From contig RCTD01000025.1 in NCBI GenBank assembly GCA_014898415.1, positions 124,001 to 188,000 on the forward strand: a DNA stretch of 64,000 bases, read 5' to 3'. Below are positions 13,126-24,418 of this stretch, in pieces. Under the pieces are notes generated by a model, which was not told the DNA's origin, did no database searches, and saw only the letters and a list, made by a program, of their open reading frames with translations. Position numbers and translations under genes: made by a program. Position 1 is the first letter of the stretch; each line of letters opens with the position of its first letter. The stretch comes from Stromatinia cepivora (lineage: Eukaryota; Ascomycota; Leotiomycetes; Helotiales; Sclerotiniaceae).

Positions 13126-13398
13126 GCCAGAAAGTCTGCAACACATTCCTATTTTGGTTTAAACAGGAGTGGGAAAATTTTTTGAGATCTTAAAAGAGTT
13201 TAGATCTTGTGCATCTATACTCAATATAGCAAGGTCGTAATTTCGAAGCGAGCAAACGAAGAATTTCGGCTATTTTTGTGTGGATTTTTAAAGTGGAATT
13301 ACAGAAAATAATCGATTCTACTGATTAAATCACCCCTTTTTTAAGGTTTAGCGCCCAAAATCTAAACCATAATAGGAATGTGTTGCAGATTTTCTGGC
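13126..13398. mobile_element. MITE-like element with 35-36-bp terminal inverted repeats
   Basis: The left arm 13,126-13,161 begins GCCAGAAAGTCTGC. The right arm 13,362-13,398 is its reverse complement with two mismatches over about 35 bases. The enclosed 200 bp is non-coding. Total length of about 273 bp and long inverted ends fit a miniature inverted-repeat transposable element. I see no clear target-site duplication, so an older foldback element is also possible. Confidence 0.5.
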
Positions 13399-13793
13399 CA
13401 GATAGATTGAAGCACACAAGGGACGGAGGAATGTCAAAAAGAAGCAAGGGGGGGGGGGTGTCCGCAGCACATCTCCCAAAAAAGTGCGGGGCGCGGGAGG
13501 GGCCATCTTTTGAATGATGCTCCCTCTGTACTGCGGAAGATCTCCACCAATCGCCTGATCGTTATAACGAGAAAGTCTGGGTCTCTTTTGTGGCTTCCAT
13601 TCCGAGTTTCCTAAGAATCTCCGAGGAATGTGGCTCTCTCTGTGGCAATCGTACATCCATAACAGTACCGTTACTGTATGATTTCGATTTACAAATGCCG
13701 TCATATCCTGGAAAGTCAATGGATCTTATCATGGAACGATGTCAAGGAGAGCCAAGATAGCCAAGATGATAAAGTATCTGGGCAGGGAAAAAA

Positions 13794-13909
13794 TGTATGT
13801 CACTGAACGCCTCTGAATGGGCGGGTATTACGGATCGAGCGGGAATACCCGGCTTCTGGGGGGGGGGAAACTGTATGTCATTGAACGCCTCTGAATGGGC
13901 GGATATCAC
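13794..13909. repeat. Two copies of a 38-bp unit spaced 78 bp
   Basis: The unit TGAACGCCTCTGAATGGGCG with matching flanks occurs at 13,794-13,831 and 13,872-13,909, with three transitions between copies. A G-run of about 10 or more bases sits between them, and a similar G-run is found at 13,448. This looks like a local tandem duplication. Confidence 0.6.
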
Positions 13910-14469
13910 ACAATTCCTCTAACTGGGGAGCATGAATTGGCACTCAATTTAAACCATTTCGGCTTTCTCTTACCTGCCTTTTTACTAGGAGTTTCTTGAT
14001 TACATAATCAACTTTACCGAGTAGCGACTGGCTTACATAACTAAATAATTCCCTTGGGGAGGTAACTCCACGGGTACAAATGGTTTATTTTCCATCAATC
14101 ATATTCAATATTGATTCTTCAAGCTTTGATTTGAAATCCAATGCTTTTGATAAGCCGGTATGATAGATATATCAATCAGTTATCACAATTAGTGGTTGAT
14201 TGCGATCGGAGCCCGAAGGCCCTATAAACTCAGTGGTTGAGAGTCTAAAAGTACACTACCTAGGTAGATTGTAAGATGGAAAAAGAAAAAGTTCCCAGTC
14301 CTCGATTCAGATAGGGAGGGTATGATTGGATTCAGATTCGGGTTGTGAACTTGTGGGAGAGAGGAAAAATGGCCCTGTGCTATACCATTTCAGACGCTCT
14401 CCCCCCTTGACTCGGGAAGGGAGATTGTTGTTTGATTAGTGTTCTGGAATCTCGGAGGAAGACTACCCA

Positions 14470-15022
14470 ATGCAGCTCGGAGCAAGAAGGATACGGAAAG
14501 GAATGGCGAATGTAAGGGCTGACAGAGACGGAGATCATCATGTGGATCAATCCTTGGTACAATGTAAGCGATCGTTCAAAACCTCCCAAGATGTTTTAAC
14601 CGGCCCCGAGTCTTATTCCGGCTCTTATTCCGGATCCGATTCTTATTCCGGATCCGAGGTGTTCAAGCTTTTAAAGAGAAGAGAGAATTGACTTGAGCCC
14701 AACGATTTGTTGTCGTCGCTTGAACGATACTTTCCTCCAAATTTGGATGGGAATGGATGCGAATGGATGCGAAGACCCAATAAGAGTGAGTATCCATCAA
14801 GTAAAGTTCAAGTATATCGAAAAAAAAGTTAATAGAGCAAAGTTTAATCATTTAGCCGATGAAAAGCTGAGTAAGCACGAGACATTGGGATTGGCATTGT
14901 TGGTGGTTGAGCGGGATTGCTTGTTCATTCCCAAGCAGATGGAACCATATATCATGACCCCAGTTCAGTTCAGCCAGTATTTCCAATTCAAGATACTGTA
15001 TATGCAAGGGAAGACGGAATAA
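14470..15022 (+). pseudogene. Possible relict of a small gene related to the 16.6-kb gene
   Basis: Two abutting open frames (14,470-14,691 and 14,693-15,022) lie here. The second ends with EPYIMTPVQFSQYFQF, which resembles TSYVMTREEFAVFNYFQ in the 133-aa protein at 16,632-17,033: the pattern is Y-(V/I)-M-T-x3-F-x-x-(Y/F)-F. Both patterns are followed within about six residues by a basic or polar stretch containing GQE or GKTE. The first frame holds an SYSGS repeat encoded by TCTTATTCCGG units. Start codons and upstream parts do not match the relative, so I read this as a decayed or strongly diverged paralogue. A chance open frame remains possible. Confidence 0.3.
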
Positions 15023-16631
15023 CACCATAACTATTAACTATTAACTGTCTGTGAGCACCCCTAATCTTAAAACAGCTTACGAATTTATTGTTATAGCTTT
15101 GAACAATGTGTTCATTGATGGATGGGGCATGGATTCATTGATTCATGGATAGAAAAACTCTCTTTTCATTCTAAAGAAGTGAAAGATTCAGAAAGAGAGG
15201 CCGTGGGACGGGCGTGGAGACTCGAAGAGGTTGAGATGGTTTGATGTGAAATAGCAGGGGAGGTGGGAGGTGCGATTGATTATACTTCATTTGTTTTCCC
15301 TTCGCTTAGCGGCAAACTATGGCTGAACTGGCAGCTGCTCCGTGCTTTTGAGGAAAACTAACAATTAATGCTAAAATTATACGGAGTACATACTTTGTTT
15401 CCAAAATTCCCAACATGTCGTTATTTCGGTAAATAGAGTTCTACGCTCCGTGCTGGTCTAGGGAATTCCATGTTGTTGCTTTTTTGGCCACTAAACTACT
15501 GTACTACTGTACGGAGTGACTTCGTTTAGCACAAACGTCTGCCCGGGCTAAACCCTCCGAAGTGGTCAATATCATATCAAAATTTATATTGGGAACGCCT
15601 CAATCACCCCGTGAAATTTCAATCAAATCAATTCAGTGCGGTACAATACGTACAGTACATTGAGGATCGAGATCTAGCTACGAGACTACAAGTATTTGAT
15701 CGGATCTAGCTAGGCGTTGCGCTCCGGCTCTGGTCTAGACAGGTAAATTAGGGGCCTTTGCACGTCTTTTTTCATCAAAGCCCTATTGTATCTAGCAAAA
15801 CCTTACTTCACAGGAGAACCCTAATGCTATAACGTTGGAAGAAAAGTCATAGGCTCATGGGCTGCCTGGTCACCAGGTCACCAGGTCACGAATCACGATG
15901 GCCGGATGAAAGTATAAGGAGTCTTAGAATTCAAATGGTTTCCAACAAAGCTGGGTGTTAGAGTTCACGGTACATACAAAAAAGAGATAACTTCGATTCT
16001 ACCAAGTTAGCAACATCGTTTAGCTTCAAGTTAAAACTCCATATTTACTGACTCGACCAATCGACCCTTCTGGTAAATTTTGGTCCGAAAAGATGATGTA
16101 CTCCTCAGAAGCTTGGATATTCGGCTCCACAAGCATTTACAAGCATTTTTCTGTGACAAAAAGTGCGGAAATATTCCAATATAATTGGATCTTATACTTT
16201 TCCAAAGTGCCAGGGTTCAATATCTGTAATAAGATTTCGAAGACCTATCAGGCATGAGCCATGAACTTATACTTTTTGAGTATTACTATATAGGACACAA
16301 CCTCTTCAAGCCAGTCCCTCTACTTTTTCTTTACATCTTCTCGAATAGAATTTCCATCTCCATTACACATCGAACTCATTATCCAATCCACTCATTCAGT
16401 ATCATCAAGCAAAATCCAAGCAAATATACACAGCGTCGAATACTTTCGAATTCATCTACAATCACCTTCCCGGAAGAGTCATTTGGGTTAGACAAGCTGA
16501 GCTGCAGTGTTTCCTCAATAAGGCAAAAGTCCGACTCGCATCGAGATCATACAAGTATCTAAGTACTTATCGTATGACAATTGATGCAACTCGATAAAAC
16601 CCTTACTATTTGTACATATTTCTCCGTCACC

Positions 16632-17033
16632 ATGCCTTTCATTCAGGACTCGCACCTTCCTCTTTTGTCGTTTGCTAAGACGCATATCGATATCCCGGAT
16701 TATCTCGACCCCTCCTTATCTCCTTACACAATAATGAATAGCGGGTCCCAAACCAACGGAGAGGTGTATAGACAAGCCTCCGTCGGCACTTTCTCAACTT
16801 CTGAAGCTTTAGAACTTGCTCGAGAAAGTGAGGAAGCTGCTGAAGATCCAATTATCATCGGTATCTTGGAAGACGCAATCAACAACATTTGGATAAAGAT
16901 TCAACAACAACCTACATCATATGTCATGACTCGTGAAGAATTTGCTGTCTTCAATTATTTTCAAAATCGATTGCGCGGACAAGAACTCGCAACGGAAGCA
17001 CGAAAGAGATATTGGGATTCCCAACACAGTTAA
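16632..17033 (+). CDS. Small conserved fungal protein with YVMTxxEFxxxNYF motif
   Basis: This intronless frame encodes 133 aa from ATG 16,632 in a good context (CACCATGCC). An in-frame ATG lies further up at 16,584 with a poorer context. The N-terminus is variable. The C-terminal 70 residues hold an acidic helix (ESEEAAEDP), a stretch IIIGILEDAINNIWIKIQ, then SYVMTREEFAVFNYFQNRL and a basic tail ARKRYWDSQ. I recall this C-terminal pattern from small uncharacterised proteins of filamentous ascomycetes, but know no function for it. No signal peptide or membrane segment is seen. The PNGase A gene starts only 101 bp after the stop on the same strand, so the intergenic space is very tight. A possible relative lies at 14,693-15,022. 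Confidence 0.7.
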   Translation: MPFIQDSHLPLLSFAKTHIDIPDYLDPSLSPYTIMNSGSQTNGEVYRQASVGTFSTSEALELARESEEAAEDPIIIGILEDAINNIWIKIQQQPTSYVMTREEFAVFNYFQNRLRGQELATEARKRYWDSQHS

Positions 17034-17134
17034 GAGGTGCCACAGTGGCTTAACTCATTATCACTTATCTCACCCCCACCCATCTGTGCAACCCTTGTTC
17101 CCCGGAGGATTGTTGCCAAGTTAAGAAAGTTACA

Positions 17135-19335
17135 ATGTCAGCAGGAACCAATGATCTGTTTGACTCGAAAAGAGACATTCATGTCGATGCTGATTTCCGA
17201 CTGATTGGGACCAATTATGAGCCTGGCAAAAATAACCGAACAACCAAAAACTTCAAAATATATCTTCTCGTTTTGTTGAGCTGTGGTCTATCTTTGATAT
17301 GGCTTTTACGATCATGTTTTTCGGACGAGGTGGTGGATACATTACCAAAATCTCGTCTGGTCAAATATTCCGCTGCACCAGCACCATCTGCTACACCATC
17401 TTCCGCCGTACTTGAAGTATTTCAAGTGTATCAACCAGTTCTTATTCCTCCTAGTGTTACCAATGAGACGGCATCATATAATGGAGTGGAGGAGATTGCA
17501 ATAATTGCGTCGACGAATGATGCTACTAGCTGTAAGGTTGTTTTGATGGAACATACCTTTGGCTACAGCTATGGCATCCCCTTTGTTGGTATGGAACCTA
17601 CATTTTTTAATTGTGTAATTACCAACCAACTAACCATCGTGCAGGCAATTATACACCACCTGGCTGCAAGTTCAACAGAGTGGTTATGAATTTCACGGTC
17701 ACTTCAAGTGGTCGTCAATTCGACCGACTCGCAATAATGTACTTTGGCGACTCTGAAGTTTGGAGAACATCTACTGCAGAACCAACAACTGCTGGGATCA
17801 GATGGGAATATCTTAAGGATATGACCGAATATTTTTATTTTTGGAACTCTCCTCAAACACTCATTTTCGATCTTGGAAACTTGATCGATAGCACCTATAC
17901 TGGATACTACTACACTACTCTTACAGCTACTTTCTTCACGAGTCAAGAAACTATCGAACCGGCTGATCTGATTCTTCCAATCTCCGCGAGACATGGTGCA
18001 GAAGATGCTGTGAGCGTCTTCACGTTGCCAGGCGACAATGCTACCAACACGATTGCATTTCCACAAAATGCCAACCGTGCTGTCTTTTCTATCTCGGCAT
18101 GTGGTCAGTCAACCGAGGAATTTTGGTGGGGCAATGTGCTTCAGTCAGATATCGAAACATTTGAGGACTACGATGGAACACTTTATGGATATTCACCATT
18201 CCGTGAAGTCCAAGTTTTGATCGATGGTCAACTAGCTGGGGTGCAATGGCCATTTCCGGTAGTCTTTACTGGTGGTATTGTACCAGGGCTTTGGAGACCA
18301 ATTGTAGGGCTTGATGCTTTTGATCTTCGTGAACACGAGATTGATATTACTCCTTGGTTACCCATTCTCTGCGATGGATCTGAGCATACGTTTGAAATCC
18401 GAGTCGCAGGTGTTATAGATGATGGTAAAGGAAGTGGTACACTCATTGATACAGTTGGTAGCTACTGGCTTGTCACAGGGAAAATCTTCATTTGGCTCGA
18501 CTCCAATGACTCAGTCACCACCGGTACAGCACCTAAAATTTCTCTCCCAGCTCCTATCATCACCACCTCGCAAGTTCTCACTCAAAACTCATCTGGGGCA
18601 AATGAGACACTCATTTACACGACTAACGTCCAACGTTCGCTCTCTATTTCATCCACTATCATTACGGAAAATGGCACTACTACCTCTACATGGACACAAG
18701 AACTAAGCGCTCTAAACTACGGCCAATACACCGCTTTCGGCGCCATCCAAATAAACAACGCAACAACCTACGGTATCGATACTTCGACACTAGGAAGCTC
18801 GACAAAATACAAATCTGAATACACATACCCTGTCTGGGTAAACACAACCTACCTAATCCTCTCTTCCACAAACTACACCCTCGACGCCACCATAACCCGT
18901 GGTCTCGACCTCCTCATCACCGGTAGCCCCGTTTTTCCACCCGGTCTCCAACCCTTTGCCTACCTCCCCTCCTCCGCGCCCCTCGTCTCCGGTTTTTCAG
19001 GAACCCATCTCTCAACCACTCAAGACGGATCTGCCTACTATCTAGGTACATCTGCCGGCAGTTCCGGGTCCGGGAGCACCAGTCAAATTTTCCAATTTAG
19101 TGGATTGGATATCAATAATGATGCATCGGATACAGAATTATATTATCGCAATGTGGAAGCGGTTAATTCAACCATTGTATATGATGTGGAAAGATTGGTC
19201 GGGGTAGAAATTGGAAAGTACACTAATACGAGACCTGGAGGTGCGTATTTGAGTCAGAGTATTATGAGTCCTAAGGAGGCTATTGGGAGGGGAAAGGGAA
19301 ATCCTAAGCAGATGCTTGTGGGTGGAGGTGCATAG
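17135..19335 (+). CDS. Peptide-N4-(N-acetyl-beta-glucosaminyl)asparagine amidase A (PNGase A) family
   Basis: There are two exons, 17,135-17,588 and 17,645-19,335, with a GTATGG...GTGCAG intron of 56 nt. Joining restores GIPFVG|NYTPPGCKFNRVV and gives 714 aa. A short cytosolic N-terminus precedes one membrane segment (about residues 41-59, ...YLLVLLSCGLSLIWLL...). The rest is therefore probably lumenal or extracellular, a type II topology. The PNGase A family domain starts near residue 88 (VFQVYQPVL). Its hallmarks are clear: NFTVTSSGRQFDRLA, SEVWRTSTAEPTT and LIFDLGNL. Family members remove N-glycans from glycoproteins; fungal members are mostly uncharacterised, so activity is inferred. There are many N-x-S/T sites. 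The last 25 residues are low-complexity and Gly-rich. Confidence 0.93.
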
Positions 19336-20494
19336 TTGGGGATTTGAGAGAGAGTAGATGGATGCAGAGACTGGTGCGAAGGAAGGAGAAGGCGGTGGAT
19401 GGTATTGGATAGTCTGGAAGGGGAAATCAGACAGAGGGATATTCATCATATAAATATCCGTTGAGGCGTTTGCTTTCTTGTCGCTCGTTTAGTATTGCTT
19501 AGATACCCATTGATTTGATGTACTTGCTTCTGAGCATATTTTTTGAAGCGTTGTCTTGGGTTGGGGCATGGTTTTGTGGTTGTATATACTTCTTGGATAC
19601 TTAGCTAGTACATATATTAATATCATTATTATCATTATTATCATCCACTTCCACTTCCACTTCCACTTCAACCAATCGTGAGAACTTTATTGGCTACCTA
19701 CCTAGATATATATAATTTATCCATTCCTCATCCCAGACTGGGGTACTAGGGTTTGAAATGTGAATATTGAGTTGAATATATAACCTAAATACATAATATA
19801 ACTTATATATATACTTCGATACCTAGATAAGATTATTCGTATATATATCTGGAAATCTCTTTCGTTGTGGTGATTTACGGATTTGGGATTTAGAACTCAG
19901 GATTCAGAATTTAGGATTTAAGATTTGAGATTCATAAGTAAGATCTTACTTGTAATGTATATTTATATATACACATATAAAGTTTTGAAGTTTTGGTTAA
20001 GGTATATATTACCTACGTGCTGTGATATCCGGAATACGGATATGCGAAGAATAGATAATCGGGAAGGCTGAAGACTTCAAATATATACACCGTCTGAAAA
20101 TGTAAGACTTACATCAAAATATTATATTTCGCAAGATAATAAATGTATGTGTATGAATAAATGTAATATGTTATCGACGAGAGTTTTAGCTCTTGCTTAT
20201 TACTATTTAAATGAGTAGGTAGTGTTTATACAATTTTTCCTGCATGGCAGTAGCGAATTAGTATTCATGAGCTTTAACAAGGCAGGAAGGAAGGAGCATT
20301 TCACTTTCATCACCAGTCAACGATCCATTTCTCGTGGTTTTGCTCTCCAGACTTCTTCGGTATACTTTAATTTCATATTTTACTACCATGCAATTCTAGC
20401 CCCTCTATATCTCCTGGCTGATCTTAATATTCCTTTATTACTTTTCCTCTCCATTTATACATATCCATAAATCTTTTCAACCTCAGCCACATCC
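19336..20494. other. Intergenic, AT-rich, short degenerate repeats
   Basis: No gene is seen. The stretch has (CATTAT)n and (CTTCCA)n runs near 19,620-19,670. A degenerate direct repeat of GATTTAGGATT-like units lies near 19,870-19,930, with several TATATA runs. A plausible promoter for the next gene lies here, but no specific element can be defined. Confidence 0.5.
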
Positions 20495-22312
20495 ATGGGT
20501 AACCCTCTTCGAGAACACCCAGTCCCCTGTGGCTGCCAGCGCCCTGCCTGCCAGCGTCGTACTACAGTCTCATCGACTCACCGTCTCCCTCCTCGTCCCC
20601 CTCCACGCCAAACACACAATACACTACCTAGGCAACCTCCCCCTCCCACTCCAGCCACGGGTAATCCTCTTCGAGAACACTCAGTCCCCAGTGGCTGCCG
20701 GCGCCCTGGCTGCCAGCATTGTCGTACGATCTCATCAACTCATCGTCCCCCTCCACGCCAAATACGCAATACACTAACTGGGCCACCTCTCCTTTTCAAC
20801 CCAACCGGAACATGGCTCAATGGCCAACCATCTTTCAGTATAAACCCAATGCTGCTTGATAGCCCATCAGCGCAACAAGATACAGCTGTTCAATCCGGCA
20901 ATAACAATGCCAATGCGGAGGGTCATTTGGAAGGGATGATGGCAGCCCATGGCAATGGCAACAGGCACATAGATCGTTGGCGATTAGCTCGAAGAGATCG
21001 GCTGAGGAGACAGCTAGAAAGTCTGCGAGTCCTCCTAACCGAGAGGGATCGGCCAGTCCCGCTGGTTCCTCCACAGCTTGATGACAATCCGCTATCGAAT
21101 CCCTTGATTCCTGTTGAAGAACGCACACAACCGCGACGGTCATCGTCACGATCAACCAGACGGTTACTACGAGAAATGGAAGCTGATCACAACCCGGCGC
21201 ATCGGGTTTTGATCCGAACAATTCGAGCGAGGCTGGAAGCTGAACCCCGGCCGCATTTAGATGAACACTGGTTAATTACAAATCTACAAATGATGGGAGT
21301 CTTCTTCAGCCAAGACACAACAGTTTTTCACATTGATCGGCATATCCAACATGCATACTTTGTGGAACTAGCCTCTCACCTCGGGGAATCGGAGCAAGTC
21401 TTGATGAATCGCAGATTGGGACTAGTTAGAGGACTGCGATCTCTCCTACTAAATGATGGTAATCGTCCTAGAAATTTGTTAAGGGGAGACTTGATGGAAC
21501 AATTGAGACAAATGATACAAAACGTAGAAGCCACAGTACGTGCCGACCCGCGTACAAGGCAGCAAGAGCGACGACGAAGTCCATCGGTACGGCAAGAGCA
21601 GTCGGGGTACGGTAGACCTAGCGATATTTTGAACGATTCTAACACTGCAATTCGAGCTTCTAATACTCCACCTCTACTTGAACATCCAAACATGCCTGTT
21701 TCTCCCACCCGCCGTCGACAAGTCAGTCAGCAGATAGGAGACCTCAATAACATTCCTGATTATTTTGATGAACCGCTCGATGAAGGAGGACTTCATGAGT
21801 CAACAGAGAGCCCGGAAAATTCCACAAATAACCATCCACGTACAAGGCAGCAAGAAGAACCGCGAAGACCATCGGTTGAGCAAGAGCAGCCAGATTCCTT
21901 CAGTCTTCGCCCTCCTCGCCTTAGTCTGGAATTGATGAGCATTCCTTACGCTGTAGATCGGGGTTCTGTTAGCCCACACATATTTCCACCTCGCGCCCAA
22001 TTTGAACAAGTGGCTGAAGAGATAAGGGCCCAGCAATATACCATGAATAACGGATCGCGTGCAATACAGACACGGTTGCGTGAGCGAGCGCGAATGGAGG
22101 CCGCTCAAGCCCTTGCAAATAACAACACGGGTTTAGAAACCAACACATCTGCAAATAATGATACGGGTTTAGCAACTAACGCATCTGCAAATGACTATCC
22201 GCCTGGTTTGACTTTTGAACTTGTAAGTTCGGATGAGGATCTTTCGGACACAAGCTTTGGTTCAATCGAAACTGTAATGGGTCCGCGCCAGGCGAGACGA
22301 CACAGAAGGTAG
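20495..22312 (+). CDS. Hypothetical Arg/Pro-rich protein with internal duplications
   Basis: This intronless frame encodes 605 aa from ATG 20,495. I do not recognise it. The N-terminus holds a duplicated unit of about 50 residues: GNPLREHPVPCGCQRPACQ (residues 2-20) and GNPLREHSVPSGCRRPGCQ (about 57-75). Each is followed by SSTHR...PPPRQ..NTL. Further repeats are DPRTRQQE..RSPSVRQEQ and HPRTRQQE..RPSVEQEQ, and near the C-terminus two NNDTGL-type units. The middle (about residues 160-370) is rich in Arg/Leu and probably helical. The paired CGC...C residues in the N-terminal unit become SGC...C in the second copy, so conserved zinc binding is doubtful. No signal peptide or membrane segment is seen. 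Probably a lineage-restricted, largely disordered protein. Confidence 0.7.
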   Translation: MGNPLREHPVPCGCQRPACQRRTTVSSTHRLPPRPPPRQTHNTLPRQPPPPTPATGNPLREHSVPSGCRRPGCQHCRTISSTHRPPPRQIRNTLTGPPLLFNPTGTWLNGQPSFSINPMLLDSPSAQQDTAVQSGNNNANAEGHLEGMMAAHGNGNRHIDRWRLARRDRLRRQLESLRVLLTERDRPVPLVPPQLDDNPLSNPLIPVEERTQPRRSSSRSTRRLLREMEADHNPAHRVLIRTIRARLEAEPRPHLDEHWLITNLQMMGVFFSQDTTVFHIDRHIQHAYFVELASHLGESEQVLMNRRLGLVRGLRSLLLNDGNRPRNLLRGDLMEQLRQMIQNVEATVRADPRTRQQERRRSPSVRQEQSGYGRPSDILNDSNTAIRASNTPPLLEHPNMPVSPTRRRQVSQQIGDLNNIPDYFDEPLDEGGLHESTESPENSTNNHPRTRQQEEPRRPSVEQEQPDSFSLRPPRLSLELMSIPYAVDRGSVSPHIFPPRAQFEQVAEEIRAQQYTMNNGSRAIQTRLRERARMEAAQALANNNTGLETNTSANNDTGLATNASANDYPPGLTFELVSSDEDLSDTSFGSIETVMGPRQARRHRR

Positions 22313-23083
22313 GAGTCTCGCATACCTGAAAAAGCATGTTGAAAGTTTGGGCTATGTATGGATGAGTGTTTAAACATCTTGCTAGCGTTTAATGATTGGT
22401 TCTGATGTATGGGTGATGTGATGGTGTTGGCCAAGATCAAAGTGAAAAGAAGTATTGGAAGTGGAGGGTTTGTGGGCTTGTTTTTAGAAATTTGGTGGAA
22501 ATTTCTATCGTGTTAGGAAATCAGCGTAGGAATATTGTTTGCACTAGCAATACAGTTGTTCGTGTATAGCCAATTGCAATTTACATCAGCGTTTTTTACT
22601 TTGGCCCAGCTTCAATCGAGTACCAAATCTCCAATTGAGAGTCACACATGCCAAATACACTTGTATGTGAACGAGCCATTGCACCGGCGTAGAGCCAAGG
22701 ACTATACTTTTCCTTAGGAAGTTGATGAAATTGTATACAACAGTCTACTAGGCTTACATACCCTAGTATGTTTGTGGGAGTTGAGTTGAATGAAGATGCT
22801 GCTTGATGGTAATAGGGTTCGAGACTCTATTCATCAAGTAACCAGTATACAAAGATAGGTATGTGAATGAAAGAAAACATCGCTATTTGTACTATATTTC
22901 CTTACAGAAAAGTGAGTATTCATATGATAATTCAAATGTGGTGAGTGAAATAATTGGCAACTCAGTCTTTACAATAATAGAATCGAATATCTCGGCCGGA
23001 TTAACTTCAAATCCGAATAGACTAGTTCTAGTCCATGCACTTATCGCAACACAGAACCCCTCCATCCAAAAAATTTCCCCTCA
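22313..23083. other. Intergenic
   Basis: These 770 bp contain the 3' end of the orphan gene and the promoter of CIA1. Short open frames at 22,535 and 22,863 have no recognisable features. I see nothing else. Confidence 0.5.
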
Positions 23084-24418
23084 ATGAACAAAATGCCATC
23101 CTCACTCCCAACAATGCGACTCCAACATCTCGCAGATTTCAAGCCTCAAGCAGCGACTCGAGCATGGGCTTCCATACCCAATCCCAATAATCTACCTCTG
23201 ATTGCGACTGCGACATCGGATAAATCGGTTCGAGTTTATTCTCTGAGTAATTTCACATTACATTCGACGTTAGAGGGTGGACATGAGAGGAGTGTGAGAT
23301 CTGCGGCGTGGAAACCAGGTTCGAGGAAAGATGGAGCTTTAACTATTGCTACGGGGAGTTTTGATGCAACAATGGGCATTTGGAGGAGGAAGGAGGATCA
23401 GAAAAATGCAACTGAGGATGGACCTTTAGAGTTGGAGATTGGGGCTGATGGGATGGCGAATAAAGGTCCGTCGTTGAGAAGAGGTGGTGATGATGGTAGC
23501 GATGAGGATGAGGGTGATGATTGGGACTTTTCTATTGTGTTGGAAGGTCATGATTCGGAAATTAAGCATGTAGCTTATTCTCCTAGTGGACAATGGTTGG
23601 CTTCTTGTTCGAGAGATAAGACGATTTGGATTTGGGAAGAGATAGGAGATGAGGGTGAAGATGAATTCGAGACAGTAGCTGTCTTGCAGGATCATAAGGC
23701 GGATGTTAAATGTGTTTGTTGGAGAAAGGATGATGGTAATGGAGAAGTTCTTGCCAGTGGTAGTTACGATGATATGATTTTATTATCCAGAGAAGATGGT
23801 GAGGGAGACTGGGAGACCATTGCAACATTAGAGGGTCATGATGGTACTGTATGGAGTTTGGATTGGGAGCCTGATGTTTCGATGAAGTCAGATTCAAGCG
23901 AAGAATCATCAGTGCCACCTACTCCAAGACTTCTCTCCTCTTCTGCAGATATGACAATTCGAGTCTGGTCAAGAATACCTACACCACCTCCACAAAACAA
24001 ACCATCTTACTTCAACCCAGGAATTCCCAGTACAATGCGACCTGGACCTGAAAACGAGACATGGGAAGGTACCGCAACGCTTCCAAAGGTACACGACCTC
24101 CCAGTCTACAGCATTAATTGGAGTAAACATTCTGGTCGGATAGTGTCTACAGGTGGTGATGGCAGGGTAGCAATCTACGAAGAACGTACCAAGGGACGAA
24201 ATAGCGTTGGCGGTACCATCGAAAAGGAATGGATAGTCGTCACGGTTTTAGAAGCTGCTCATGGACCTTATGAAGTCAACCATGTTACTTGGTGTATGAG
24301 ATACGATAATGGCAAGAAGAAGTCTGATGAAGAAATGATTATTACCACGGGTGATGATGGACTTACCAAAGCTTGGTTTATCGAGGAGAATATCGAGGAG
24401 AATAACGTAGAAGCATAA
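23084..24418 (+). CDS. CIA1: Cytosolic iron-sulfur protein assembly protein 1 (WD40)
   Basis: This intronless frame encodes 444 aa from ATG 23,084; a second ATG three codons later could also serve. The N-terminus RLQHLADFKPQAATRAWAS is typical of fungal CIA1. Seven WD40 blades can be followed: about 28-55 (SDKSVRVYSL), 63-105 (GSFDATMGIW), 150-185 (GHDSEIKHVAYSPSGQWLAS), 198-237 (DHKADVKCVCW), 250-300 (GHDGTVWSLDWEP), 345-375 (LPVYSINWSK) and 392-435 (VNHVTWCMRY). An acidic loop (GDDGSDEDEGDD) lies between blades 2 and 3. CIA1 with Cia2 and Met18/MMS19 forms the targeting complex that delivers Fe-S clusters to cytosolic and nuclear apoproteins, including DNA polymerases and helicases. It is expected to be essential. 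Confidence 0.92.
   Translation: MNKMPSSLPTMRLQHLADFKPQAATRAWASIPNPNNLPLIATATSDKSVRVYSLSNFTLHSTLEGGHERSVRSAAWKPGSRKDGALTIATGSFDATMGIWRRKEDQKNATEDGPLELEIGADGMANKGPSLRRGGDDGSDEDEGDDWDFSIVLEGHDSEIKHVAYSPSGQWLASCSRDKTIWIWEEIGDEGEDEFETVAVLQDHKADVKCVCWRKDDGNGEVLASGSYDDMILLSREDGEGDWETIATLEGHDGTVWSLDWEPDVSMKSDSSEESSVPPTPRLLSSSADMTIRVWSRIPTPPPQNKPSYFNPGIPSTMRPGPENETWEGTATLPKVHDLPVYSINWSKHSGRIVSTGGDGRVAIYEERTKGRNSVGGTIEKEWIVVTVLEAAHGPYEVNHVTWCMRYDNGKKKSDEEMIITTGDDGLTKAWFIEENIEENNVEA

Larger units (their letters stand above)
10771..16253. other. Gene-poor region with small repeats
   Basis: These 5.5 kb have ordinary base composition but no gene I can support except a possible relict at 14,470-15,022. 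They hold a MITE-like inverted repeat (13,126-13,398), a perfect hairpin (12,300-12,332) and a 78-bp-spaced duplication (13,794-13,909). A short repeat TTCTGG(T/C)CGCACGA(G/C)TATG occurs near 11,269 and 11,556. Several ACTCCGTA/TACGGAGT octamers are present, and CCAGGTCA is repeated near 15,870-15,890. Overlapping open frames at 11,136-11,609 look like chance. The region reads as a decayed border between the RIP island and the gene-rich part. Confidence 0.5.

Noticed and set aside
22805..22860. GGGTTCGAGACTCTATTC, resembling a tRNA B-box
   Set aside because: No matching A-box, acceptor stem or anticodon arm can be folded around it.
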